A stretch of 64,000 nt of DNA from UBA7672 sp963718145 (lineage in GTDB: Bacteria > Pseudomonadota > Alphaproteobacteria > Caulobacterales > Hyphomonadaceae): NCBI GenBank assembly GCA_963718145.1, contig CAVQYJ010000012.1:310001-374000 (forward strand), written 5' to 3'. Each line of letters starts with the position of its first letter. The first letter of the stretch is position 1. This document shows, piece after piece, positions 35,771 to 43,683 of the stretch. The notes beneath the pieces were generated by a model, which was not told where the DNA came from, searched no databases, and saw only the letters and a program-made list of their open reading frames with translations. A program made the position numbers and the translations under genes.

Positions 35771-36574
35771 TTATCTAGCCTTCGCGGGCGCGAAGCCAAG
35801 ATGCATGCCCGCATCGACGATGATGAACTCGCCGGTGACGTGGCGGCTTTCGGGTCCGGCAAAGAAGAGAATCGTTTCGGCGATGTCTTCCGGCTGGGAC
35901 GCGACCTTGAGAGGCGTCGACTGGATGACGCGCTCGGCGGTCGAGTCTTCGACCTGCGAGCCCTGGTATTTGGTGAACCAGCCCGAGGCGATGTAGCCGG
36001 GGCAGACGGCGTTGACGCGGATGCTCGGCGCGAGGGCGCGGGCGAGCGACAGCGTCATCGTGTTGAGGGCGCCCTTGGTGGACGCGTATGCGATGGACGA
36101 GCCGATGCCCGTGACGCCCGCGATGGAGGAAACGTTGACGATCGTGGCCTTGCCGCCGGCTTTGTCGAGGTGCGGGCGGGCGGCGCGGGTCATCTGGTAG
36201 ACGGCGACGACGTTCACCCGGTAGAGGCGCATGAAGTCTTCTGCGTCGAGCGCGTCGAGATCGTTGTGCTGGGCGAACTTGGTGATGCCGGCATTGTTCA
36301 CCAGTACGTCGAGCCTGCCGAATTTCTTCACGGCGGCGTCGACCAGTGCGCGGCAATCACCATCCTCGGCGACGTTGGCTTGCACGGCGAACGCGTCGAC
36401 GCCAAGTTTCCTGCATTGGGCAACGACTGCGTTGGCGGCCTCGGCGCTGGAATTGTAGTTGATGCAGACATCAACGCCGCGACGGGCAAGGCCCATGGCG
36501 GTCGCTGCGCCGAGGCCGGTGCCCCCGCCGGTGACGATGGCCTTCTTGCCCTGCATGCTGTTGACGTCGGCCAT
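35771..36574 (-). CDS. Short-chain dehydrogenase/reductase
   Basis: This 267-aa SDR of the classical type has the cofactor loop TGGGTGLG, the structural NNAG motif, catalytic Ser in NVSSIAGV and Tyr-x-x-x-Lys in YASTK. After the active site GYIASGWFTKYQGS is the substrate loop. The Asn after the second strand (NYNSS) suggests NADP(H). It may be a 3-oxoacyl-ACP-type or sugar-alcohol reductase, which sequence alone does not settle. The ATG at 36574 has GAGGAG before it. It lies between the Tat lipoprotein and the EF-hand genes on the same strand. Confidence 0.85.
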   Translation of the reverse strand: MADVNSMQGKKAIVTGGGTGLGAATAMGLARRGVDVCINYNSSAEAANAVVAQCRKLGVDAFAVQANVAEDGDCRALVDAAVKKFGRLDVLVNNAGITKFAQHNDLDALDAEDFMRLYRVNVVAVYQMTRAARPHLDKAGGKATIVNVSSIAGVTGIGSSIAYASTKGALNTMTLSLARALAPSIRVNAVCPGYIASGWFTKYQGSQVEDSTAERVIQSTPLKVASQPEDIAETILFFAGPESRHVTGEFIIVDAGMHLGFAPAKAR

Positions 36575-36630
36575 CCCGGTCGCTCCTCGCATATCCCGTC
36601 ATGAGGGCATAGCAAGGCAGGACAGGAAAT

Positions 36631-36663
36631 GGAAACGGCCGGGGGAATGATCCGCCGGCCGCT
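36631..36663 (-). terminator. Intrinsic terminator after the EF-hand pair
   Basis: On the minus strand CGGCCGG and CCGGCCG form a 7-bp stem around a 12-base loop, then TTTCC. The flanking bases match the terminator at 37361-37390 (GGAAA/GTGGAAACGGCCGG), so the two terminators look copied. Confidence 0.7.
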
Positions 36664-36687
36664 CCGATAGGTCAGATTCCGTTGTCA

Positions 36688-36972
36688 TCAACTCTGGCGC
36701 GGACCCATGCGGGGCGCCATGAACTGCTCCCTGGTGATGAAGCCGTCGCCGTCCTGGTCGGCTCGACCCCAGATCAGGTCTGCCCTGGCCTTCACCTGTT
36801 CGGGAAGGACGGTCATCCATTCGGACTTGTCGAGCTTGCCGTCCTTGTTGGCGTCGGCCTTGGCGAACGTGGCCTCACGCTCTTCGAGCGTCTGCGCCAG
36901 CGGCTGTTGGGCGTTTGCCGAAGCGGCCAAAGCCGCAGCGGCTGCCGCAAAAGCCAGACACTTGACGCTCAC
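36688..36972 (-). CDS. Secreted EF-hand protein (third of a cluster of three)
   Basis: This 94-aa protein has a signal peptide (FAAAAAALAASANA-QQ) and two EF-hand calcium loops, DANKDGKLDKSEW and DQDGDGFITREQF, separated by a helix. It starts at a GTG at 36972, preceded by AGGATTCAGGG, and lies ten bases after the previous EF-hand gene, so the two are one operon. It is likely a periplasmic calcium-binding protein; whether it senses or buffers calcium is not known. It resembles its two neighbours only in the loops. Confidence 0.78.
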   Translation of the reverse strand: MSVKCLAFAAAAAALAASANAQQPLAQTLEEREATFAKADANKDGKLDKSEWMTVLPEQVKARADLIWGRADQDGDGFITREQFMAPRMGPRQS

Positions 36973-36982
36973 GCCCTGAATC

Positions 36983-37291
36983 CTACTGCGGCCGCGGCGG
37001 CGGGGGAGCGGTGAACTCGGCTTTCGACACCTTGCCGTTCTTATCGGCGTCGCGGCGCTCCAGCATCTGGGTGAGGCGCGCATCATCAACCTGCGCCTGG
37101 AACTGCTCCGGCAGCGTCGTCTTGAGTTCAGCCTTGTCGAGGCTGCCGTCCTTGTTGGCGTCGGCCTTGTCGAACGCGATCGCCAGCTCTTCCGGCGTAC
37201 GCTGCATGCGGCCGCCGCCACCGCCTTGCTGTGCGAACGAAGGAACAGCGAGGGCGACGACACCGGCTGCCAGAACGAAATACTTGATCAT
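36983..37291 (-). CDS. Secreted EF-hand protein (second of the cluster)
   Basis: This 102-aa protein has the opening MIKYFVLAAGVVALAVPSFA-QQ as a signal peptide, a glycine tract, and two EF-hands: DANKDGSLDKAEL and DADKNGKVSKAEF. The end APPPPRPQ is identical in the gene at 37400. The high similarity (MIKY start, spacing, C-terminus) shows that the two arose by tandem duplication. The ATG at 37291 has GGAGAG. It probably shares a transcript with the following EF-hand gene. Confidence 0.8.
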   Translation of the reverse strand: MIKYFVLAAGVVALAVPSFAQQGGGGGRMQRTPEELAIAFDKADANKDGSLDKAELKTTLPEQFQAQVDDARLTQMLERRDADKNGKVSKAEFTAPPPPRPQ

Positions 37292-37360
37292 GAGGGTCTC
37301 TCCAGTCCCTTGGATGAAATCATGCTGGTCCCGCCGCTGCGCAAGACGCAGCAGGAAGTG

Positions 37361-37390
37361 GAAACGGCCGGCAGAGGTCCACCGGCCGCT
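37361..37390 (-). terminator. Intrinsic terminator between the duplicated EF-hand genes
   Basis: On the minus strand CGGCCGG and CCGGCCG pair around a 10-base loop and are followed by TTTCC. It follows the stop of the 37400 gene and matches the terminator at 36631-36663. Confidence 0.7.
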
Positions 37391-37399
37391 CCGAATGTG

Positions 37400-37702
37400 T
37401 CACTGCGGACGCGGCGGCGGAGGAGCGTCGTACTCAGCCTTGGAGATGAAGCCATCCTTGTCGGCGTCGCGGCGGCCGAAGATCTGCGGCAGCATTTCTT
37501 CCGGCATCTGCGCGGCGCGCTCGCCGAGCGACACCTTGAATTCTGCCTGGTCGAGTTTGCCGTCCTTGTTGGCGTCAGCCTTGACCCAGGCAGCCGCCCG
37601 CTCTTCCGGCGTCATCTGCATGCGTCCGCCGCCGCCCTGCTGGGCAAGCGCGGGCGCCGCGAGCGCGGCAACGCCAGCCGCGAGAACGAGATACTTGATC
37701 AT
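37400..37702 (-). CDS. Secreted EF-hand protein (first of the cluster)
   Basis: This 100-aa paralogue of the 36983 gene has a signal peptide (MIKYLVLAAGVAALAAPALA-QQ), a glycine tract and two EF-hands: DANKDGKLDQAEF and DADKDGFISKAEY. The final APPPPRPQ is shared with its sister. It has GAGAGGAAATT before its ATG, and its own terminator follows, so it is a separate transcription unit from the next gene even though the two look duplicated. Confidence 0.82.
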   Translation of the reverse strand: MIKYLVLAAGVAALAAPALAQQGGGGRMQMTPEERAAAWVKADANKDGKLDQAEFKVSLGERAAQMPEEMLPQIFGRRDADKDGFISKAEYDAPPPPRPQ

Positions 37703-37965
37703 GGAATTTCCTCTCCGATGAACCCGAGGCGTGGGTTTAGACCCCGGGTGGTGGCCCCCTGATCGCCCCTCACTCGGTGCAATCGCAAGCTTTAACGGCA
37801 GGTCCTTCTGCCATCCGTCGTGGCCTCCTGCAGATAAACTGGTCGTAAGGGACCGTTCACATCCACGACATCAATGTCGCTCTCTTCGCAGGTGCGAAGG
37901 CTTCAAGCGCTGGGCCAACCCGTGCTAGGAAAATCCTGTCGAATCCGCGTCCGGAGAGATGGCCG

Positions 37966-40170
37966 ATGGCCCTGAGCTTCCCCGATTTTGCCGCCCTGCC
38001 GCTCGGCGAAGCCAAGCCTGCTACGGGCGGACCCGACATCGGCGCGTGGCGGAAACTGGCCGGCGCGGCTGCGGACCGCGTCTGGGAGACGCCCGAAGGG
38101 CTGCCGGTGAAATCGCTCTACACGGCGGCTGATACAAACCGACTCGATTTTCTGGATGACTGGCCGGGCATCGCTCCGTTCGGACGCGGACCTTATCCCA
38201 CGATGTACACCAACCAGCCCTGGACGATCCGGCAATATGCCGGGTTCTCGACGGCTGAGGATTCGAACGCGTTCTACCGGCGCAACCTCGCCGCCGGGCA
38301 GAAGGGCCTGTCGGTGGCTTTCGACCTGGCGACCCACCGCGGCTATGACAGCGACCACCCGCGCGTCACGGGCGATGTCGGCATGGCCGGCGTCGCCATC
38401 GATTCCATATACGACATGCGCACGCTCTTCGCGGGCATCCCGCTCGACCAGATGAGCGTGTCGATGACGATGAACGGCGCCGTGCTGCCGATCCTGTCGC
38501 TTTACATCGTCGCCGCAGAGGAACAGGGCGTTTCGCCCGACAAGCTCTCTGGCACGATCCAGAACGACATCCTGAAAGAGTTCATGGTGCGGAACACCTA
38601 CATCTATCCGCCGCGCCCCTCCATGCGGATCATCTCCGACATCTTCGCCTACACCTCGCAGAAAATGCCGAAGTACAACTCGATCTCGATCTCCGGCTAT
38701 CACATGCAGGAAGCGGGAGCGACGGCGGACCTCGAACTCGCCTACACGTTGGCCGATGGCGTCGAATACATCCGCGCGGGCATCGCGGCGGGAATGGATG
38801 TCGACAAGTTCGCGCCGAGGCTTTCGTTCTTCTGGGCCATCGGCATGAACTACTTCATGGAAGTCGCAAAGATGCGCGCCGCGCGCCTGCTCTGGGCGAA
38901 GCTGGTGAAGCAGTTCAACCCGAAGAGTGACAAGTCGCTGTCGCTGCGAACGCACTCGCAGACGTCCGGCTGGTCGCTGACGGCGCAGGACGTCTACAAC
39001 AACGCGATCCGCACCTGTTTCGAAGCGATGGCGGCAGCGGGCGGACAGACACAGTCGCTGCACACCAACTCGTTCGACGAGGCGCTGGCCCTGCCGACGG
39101 ATTTCTCGGCCCGCATCTCGCGCAACACGCAGATCTTCCTGCAGCAGGAAGCCGGCGTATGTCGTACGGTCGACCCATGGGGCGGCAGTTACTATGTCGA
39201 ACGCCTCACCTACGACCTCGCCCGCAAGGCCTGGGAACATATCCAGGAAGTCGAGGGCATGGGCGGCATGTCCAAGGCCATCGAGGAAGGCCTGCCCAAG
39301 CTGCGCATCGAGGAAGCAGCCGCCAAGACGCAGGCTCGCATCGATAGCGGCGTACAGACCATCGTCGGCGTCAACAAGTTCCGCCTCAACGAGAACGAGG
39401 ACGTGCCGGTCCTGAAAGTCGACAACGCCAAGGTGCGGCAGTTGCAACTCGACAAGCTCGCGCGACTGCGCGGCGAGCGCGACGAGAAGGCAGTCGCGGC
39501 GGCGCTGGACGCCATCACCAAGGCAACCGAGACGGGCACGGGCAACCTGCTGGAGTTGGGCGTTGCGGCCGCGCGCTCCAAGGCGACTGTAGGCGAGATC
39601 TCTCTCGCCATCGAGAAGGTGGTCGGGCGCCATCAGGCGGTAATCAGATCCATACAGGGGGTATATGCTCAGGGCATGACCGCGAAATCCGACAAGGTGG
39701 CCACGGCGCGCGCCATGGCCGACGACTTCGAGAAATCCGAAGGCCGCCGCCCACGCATTCTCATCGCCAAGATGGGCCAGGACGGCCACGACCGCGGCCA
39801 GAAAGTTGTCGCGTCCGGTTTCGCCGACCTCGGCTGGGACGTCGACATCGGCCCCCTCTTCCAGACCCCCGGCGAAGCCGCACGCCAGGCCGTCGAGAAC
39901 GACGTTCACGTCGTCGCCGCATCTTCGCTGGCCGCCGGACACCTCACGCTGGTGCCGGAACTTCGCGGCGCCTTCGACAAGCAGGGCCGCGGCGACATCA
40001 CCGTGGTCGTCGGCGGCGTCGTGCCCCCGCAGGACTATGAACAGCTCTACGCCGCCGGCGCGGCCGCGATATTCCCGCCCGGCACGGTCATCGCGGATGC
40101 CGCGGTGGAATTGCTGGAAAAGGTCCGCGCGCGGCTCGGGCACAATTCGCGAAGTGTAGCGGCTGGCTGA
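37966..40170 (+). CDS. scpA: Methylmalonyl-CoA mutase large (catalytic, B12-binding) subunit
   Basis: This 734-aa catalytic subunit rearranges methylmalonyl-CoA to succinyl-CoA with adenosylcobalamin, completing propionate use. The TIM barrel shows YPTMYTNQPWTIRQYAGFS, FDLATHRGYDSDHPRV and HTNSFDEALALPTDFSARIS. In the C-terminal B12 domain the cobalt ligand is His608 in GQDGHDRGQKV. The family's usual length is about 710-740 aa. Inverted repeats precede it (at 37866-37879 and 37884-37899), whose role is unknown. The small subunit is at 30555 and MeaB at 42725. Confidence 0.95.
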   Translation: MALSFPDFAALPLGEAKPATGGPDIGAWRKLAGAAADRVWETPEGLPVKSLYTAADTNRLDFLDDWPGIAPFGRGPYPTMYTNQPWTIRQYAGFSTAEDSNAFYRRNLAAGQKGLSVAFDLATHRGYDSDHPRVTGDVGMAGVAIDSIYDMRTLFAGIPLDQMSVSMTMNGAVLPILSLYIVAAEEQGVSPDKLSGTIQNDILKEFMVRNTYIYPPRPSMRIISDIFAYTSQKMPKYNSISISGYHMQEAGATADLELAYTLADGVEYIRAGIAAGMDVDKFAPRLSFFWAIGMNYFMEVAKMRAARLLWAKLVKQFNPKSDKSLSLRTHSQTSGWSLTAQDVYNNAIRTCFEAMAAAGGQTQSLHTNSFDEALALPTDFSARISRNTQIFLQQEAGVCRTVDPWGGSYYVERLTYDLARKAWEHIQEVEGMGGMSKAIEEGLPKLRIEEAAAKTQARIDSGVQTIVGVNKFRLNENEDVPVLKVDNAKVRQLQLDKLARLRGERDEKAVAAALDAITKATETGTGNLLELGVAAARSKATVGEISLAIEKVVGRHQAVIRSIQGVYAQGMTAKSDKVATARAMADDFEKSEGRRPRILIAKMGQDGHDRGQKVVASGFADLGWDVDIGPLFQTPGEAARQAVENDVHVVAASSLAAGHLTLVPELRGAFDKQGRGDITVVVGGVVPPQDYEQLYAAGAAAIFPPGTVIADAAVELLEKVRARLGHNSRSVAAG

Positions 40171-40193
40171 CAGCTGCCGGTTTGGGGAGCCGC

Positions 40194-41021
40194 ATGAAGC
40201 GATCAGCGCTGCTTGCCATGAGCCTGCTGGCCGCCGCGTGCGGCGGCCCGAAAGACGATACCGCCACCGCGCCGCCACAGGAGGCCGCTGCACGCCGGTG
40301 CGTCGTCACCGCGTTCGACGGCCCGGGCCTCGCCACCGGAACAGTTGCGGACTTCGATTATGCCGTGCGGCGTGGCGATGGCGGCGACCCTGCCAATCCG
40401 CTGAGCCAGGACTTCGCGATGCTGTTCGCCTGCGCGGACCCCACGACCGGCAAGGATGTGCGGCTGCTAACGGCAGCAGATGGCCTGGTTCCCGCCAAGG
40501 ACCTCATATCGAAGTTCTCCATCGGCCTTCGGTACGCCCCCGACGGCACGACGCCGATGGCCATCGTCTTCGTTTCCGGCACGCTCGGCATCCTGCCCTT
40601 CAAGACGAAGGCGGCGTCGGATGAAGCACTGAGGGAGGCGCAGCGCTCGGCCGAAGCCGACGCTCGGCTGTATCTCGACGGCGCCGAAATTCGCGTCGGC
40701 GCCGAACCCGCGGTCTCGCTGAAGCTTGTCTCAGGTCCACCGGCGGCCAAACTCCAGCCGAAGACGGGCGATGAAACCCCCGGCCTGTTCGTGATCGAGT
40801 TTATCGCCCAGGCATCAGATTGCGCGGCCCCGGCGAATGCAGCCTGCGGCGGGGTGCTCCAGGCCATGACCGCGAAGTCACCGCTGCATGTGGAGGTTCG
40901 CTCCAGTGCCGGCGACGTCATCGTTTCGGCAGACATCCCCGTTCAGGGACTGGACCAGGCGCGCGCCGCCGCGGCAAAGGCGCTGGCGGCGCTGCCGAAG
41001 GCGCCTGCCAAGTCGCAGTAA
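40194..41021 (+). CDS. Predicted lipoprotein of unknown function
   Basis: This 275-aa protein has a signal peptide with the lipobox LLAAAC-GGP near residue 16 and a hydrophilic body that looks beta-rich (TGTVADFDYAVRRGDGGD, TPMAIVFVSGTLGILPFKT). Two cysteines in ASDCAAPANAACGG may pair. It ends with a long Ala-rich helix (ARAAAAKALAALPKAPAKSQ). I recognise no family. The ATG at 40194 has GGGGAG before it. It follows the mutase gene by 23 bases and may be co-transcribed. Confidence 0.7.
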   Translation: MKRSALLAMSLLAAACGGPKDDTATAPPQEAAARRCVVTAFDGPGLATGTVADFDYAVRRGDGGDPANPLSQDFAMLFACADPTTGKDVRLLTAADGLVPAKDLISKFSIGLRYAPDGTTPMAIVFVSGTLGILPFKTKAASDEALREAQRSAEADARLYLDGAEIRVGAEPAVSLKLVSGPPAAKLQPKTGDETPGLFVIEFIAQASDCAAPANAACGGVLQAMTAKSPLHVEVRSSAGDVIVSADIPVQGLDQARAAAAKALAALPKAPAKSQ

Positions 41022-41117
41022 ACGTTGCGGCCGCCGGGTCTCCAACCCACGTTAATGCTCCGACACGTGGCTTGGTGCGTAAAACACGCTAGGTTCCGGC
41101 TATGGAGAAACGTCCCC

Positions 41118-41621
41118 ATGAATAGCCAAATGAAACGACTCGCCCTCGCCGCGTTCGCCCTCGCGCTTACCTCGTCACTGGCCGCCTGCACCACGCCGCC
41201 GACGGTCTATCAGCCCGCCGCGACCGCCAGCGCCATGGGCTGGCGCCAGACGAGGATCGAGACGGATCGCTATCGCGTCTCCTTCCGGTCCAACGCAGAC
41301 CTCAAGGGGCCGCAGGTCGAAGACCTCGCGCTGCGCCGCGCGGCGGAAATCACGTTCGCCGACGGCTATCAGTGGTTCCGCGTTGTCACCCGCAACACCG
41401 AGCAGGTCAGCGGCCGCCGCGGCGGCGGTACAAGCGTCGGCGTCGGCGGCTCCACTGGCTCCTATGGATCAGGCGTAGGCGTTGGTGTCGGCTTCGACCT
41501 CTCGCCAGACACGCGCCAGTACGAAAGCTCGCTGGAAATCCTGCTCGGGAAGGGCGCAAAGCCTTCCGAGGCCAACGCCTACGACGCGCAGCAGATCCTC
41601 AGCCGACCCGCGGGCGGCTAG
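41118..41621 (+). CDS. CC0125/CC1285-family lipoprotein
   Basis: This 167-aa protein has a signal peptide and a lipobox (LAAC-TTPP). The body RYRVSFRSNADLKGPQVEDLALRRAAEI (in pieces: RYRVSFRSN, DLALRRAAEITFADGYQWF) matches the CC0125/CC1285 lipoprotein family named from Caulobacter, where a short domain with this pattern recurs. A glycine/serine-rich segment (GVGGSTGSYGSGVGVGVGF) follows. Function is unknown. The ATG at 41118 has GGAGAAAC before it. Confidence 0.78.
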   Translation: MNSQMKRLALAAFALALTSSLAACTTPPTVYQPAATASAMGWRQTRIETDRYRVSFRSNADLKGPQVEDLALRRAAEITFADGYQWFRVVTRNTEQVSGRRGGGTSVGVGGSTGSYGSGVGVGVGFDLSPDTRQYESSLEILLGKGAKPSEANAYDAQQILSRPAGG

Positions 41622-41628
41622 GAAGCGT

Positions 41629-42574
41629 GTGATCTTCGGGAGCATTCTTCAATGGCTGACCGGCGGGCTGGCGCTCGCAGCGCTCGGCGCGATGCTTGCG
41701 CGAGTAGGCTGGCCGTTCGAGTTGTTCAGCCATTTCCGAGCGCAGTACGCGGCCGGCGCCATTACCGTCGCCGCGCTTAGCGCCGCCACGGGCGACTGGA
41801 TAACCGGCGTGGCCGGCCTGAGCGTTGCGCTATGGGCGATGTTCGGCATCATCACGCACCGCCCTGCGCCGATGGATGCGACGCTGCATGCAAATCCGGG
41901 CCTTACTGTTGCCTGGGCGAATGTCTGGAAGAAGCCGGGCGCGCTGGAGCGTACGGTCGCGTGGGCGGCCGACAGAGCGGCGGACGTGATCCTGCTCGGC
42001 GAATTCCCATCCCAGCGCGACGTCGCGGATGGATTTCCTGGCGACTATCCCCACCGCGCTGGCCACGGGCGCCAATGACGGTCTGGGGTTTTGCGACCCG
42101 CGTTGCGGTCCTCTCACGCCTGCCCCTGCTCGGCGCCGAGATCATCGCGCCCCTCGGCCGCCACGACCGGCCTTTCCTGCGCTTCGCGGTGGAGATCGAG
42201 CCCGGGCGACAGCTGCACATCCTGGCCGTCCACCCGGATGCGCCTGCGACACCCGGCATGCTGCACGATCGCAACGCGCTGATCGCACGCCTCAGCGATC
42301 TGGCTCGGGCGCCATTCCTTATCGCGGGCGACTTCAACGCCACACCATGGTGTCCGGCTTTCCGCGCATTCCCGGCAAGCGGATCGGGGCGGCTGCGCGG
42401 CGCCCGACATGGCTGACTGGAATTCCCCTGCTGGGCCTGCCCATCGACCACCTCAATGTTTCGTCCGGCATCAGCGCCAGCCACTACACCGTCGCGCCCT
42501 TCCTCGGATCCGACCACCGCGCCATTCTCGCCCGCGTGCATCTGGTCTCCGAGGCCGAAACCAGGCCCGGTTGA
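41629..42574 (+). pseudogene. Membrane-anchored endonuclease/exonuclease/phosphatase-family protein, two frameshifts
   Basis: The gene starts at a GTG at 41629, eight bases after the lipoprotein stop, and opens with about three hydrophobic helices (LQWLTGGLALAALGAMLARV, AGLSVALWAMFGII). It then enters the EEP nuclease fold: VAWANVWKK, ADVILLGEFP. The frame breaks near 42075, continues in a second frame through RVAVLSRLPLLG and AGDFNATPWCPAF, and breaks again near 42402 into a third frame with GLPIDHLNVS and GSDHRAILARV, the catalytic HD motif. Restored, it would be about 315 aa. Two breaks so close suggest sequence errors or decay. Confidence 0.75.
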
Positions 42575-42724
42575 GCGGATGCCCTGCGCGGCGTAGGACA
42601 GCGTCAGCATGATTCACGATCGACGACCTCTCCACCCGCCAGGGCCTCGGCCGCGCGATCACGCTGATCGAATCGCGGCGGGCGGATCATCAGGCGCAGG
42701 CTCGTAGCCCTGCTGGGCGCGATC

Positions 42725-43567
42725 ATGCCCCGCACCGGCAAGGCCCAGCGCATCGGCATCACCGGAGTGCCCGGCGTCGGCAAGTCGACCTTCATCGACG
42801 CTTTCGGCATGATGCTGCTGGAGCAAGGCCATCGCGTCGCCGTGCTGGCGGTCGACCCGACCTCGCGGCGGTCTGGCGGGTCGATCCTTGGCGACAAGAC
42901 GCGCATGGCCCGCCTGTCGGCAGATGAACGCGCTTTCATCCGCCCCTCTCCCGCCGGGGAGACGCTGGGAGGGGTGTCGCGGAAGACACGGGAGACGATG
43001 CTGCTGTGCGAGGCGGCGGGGTATGATGTGGTGCTGGTGGAGACGGTGGGCGTGGGGCAGTCGGAGACGGTGGTCGCCGACATGGTGGATTTCTTCCTGG
43101 TGCTGATGCTGCCGAATGCGGGCGACGAGCTGCAGGGCATCAAGAAGGGCGTGCTGGAAGTCGCCGACCTGATTGCGGTGAACAAGGCGGACATCGACGA
43201 GAAGGCAGCGCAGCGCGCGGCGCGCGCGTACGAGATCGCGCTGCATATCCTCGAGCCCGCAGATCCGGCATGGTCGCCGCCGGTGCACACCGTGTCGGGG
43301 TTCACCGGGGCGGGGCTGCCGGAACTCTGGGTGGCCATCGAAACCCACAGGAGGAAGACGGACGAGTCGGGCTCCCGCACGAAGCGCCGGGCTGGGCAGC
43401 AGGTGCGCTGGCTGGACAGCCTGATCGAAGAAGGGCTGTCGCAGGGCTTTAGCCAGGACCCCGAAGTCGCGGCCCGGCTCCGGGGCGTGCGCCGGGCTGT
43501 AGCGGATGGCCAAATTCCAGCCTCCAGCGCGGCGGACGAGCTGCTCGCCCTGTTTTTCCGGCCCTAG
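42725..43567 (+). CDS. meaB: Methylmalonyl-CoA mutase-associated GTPase MeaB (N-terminus frameshifted)
   Basis: MeaB (also called ArgK) protects the mutase and gates delivery of its B12 cofactor, hydrolysing GTP. This frame, 280 aa, holds the whole GTPase: Walker A GVPGVGKST, DPTSRRSGGSILGDKTRM, the GVGQSE switch and the specificity motif NKAD, ending in an arm of helices. The family's first 35-40 residues are present upstream in other frames (IDDLSTRQGLGRAITLIE at 42619, then QAQARSL-type text) and need two single-base corrections, near 42618 and at 42706, to join the ATG at 42609. The window also holds both mutase subunits. Confidence 0.9.
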   Translation: MPRTGKAQRIGITGVPGVGKSTFIDAFGMMLLEQGHRVAVLAVDPTSRRSGGSILGDKTRMARLSADERAFIRPSPAGETLGGVSRKTRETMLLCEAAGYDVVLVETVGVGQSETVVADMVDFFLVLMLPNAGDELQGIKKGVLEVADLIAVNKADIDEKAAQRAARAYEIALHILEPADPAWSPPVHTVSGFTGAGLPELWVAIETHRRKTDESGSRTKRRAGQQVRWLDSLIEEGLSQGFSQDPEVAARLRGVRRAVADGQIPASSAADELLALFFRP

Positions 43568-43577
43568 CCGCGAGGTC

Positions 43578-43599
43578 GGGCTGTACGGACCGACAGCCC
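43578..43599 (+). terminator. Hairpin after meaB
   Basis: GGGCTGT and ACAGCCC pair around ACGGACCG, 11 bases past the meaB stop. No T-run follows. It may be a weak terminator. Confidence 0.35.
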
Positions 43600-43683
43600 C
43601 GGTCTAAGGGCGCTGCGTCGCAGTGATTGTGCGCAAACGGCTCTGCGATAAGTGTTGCGCGGTCGATTCGGAGGCAGGCCCCA

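Noticed and set aside
37903..40293. A 796-codon minus-strand frame across the catalytic mutase gene
   Set aside because: It lies antisense to an unmistakable gene with the B12 motif.
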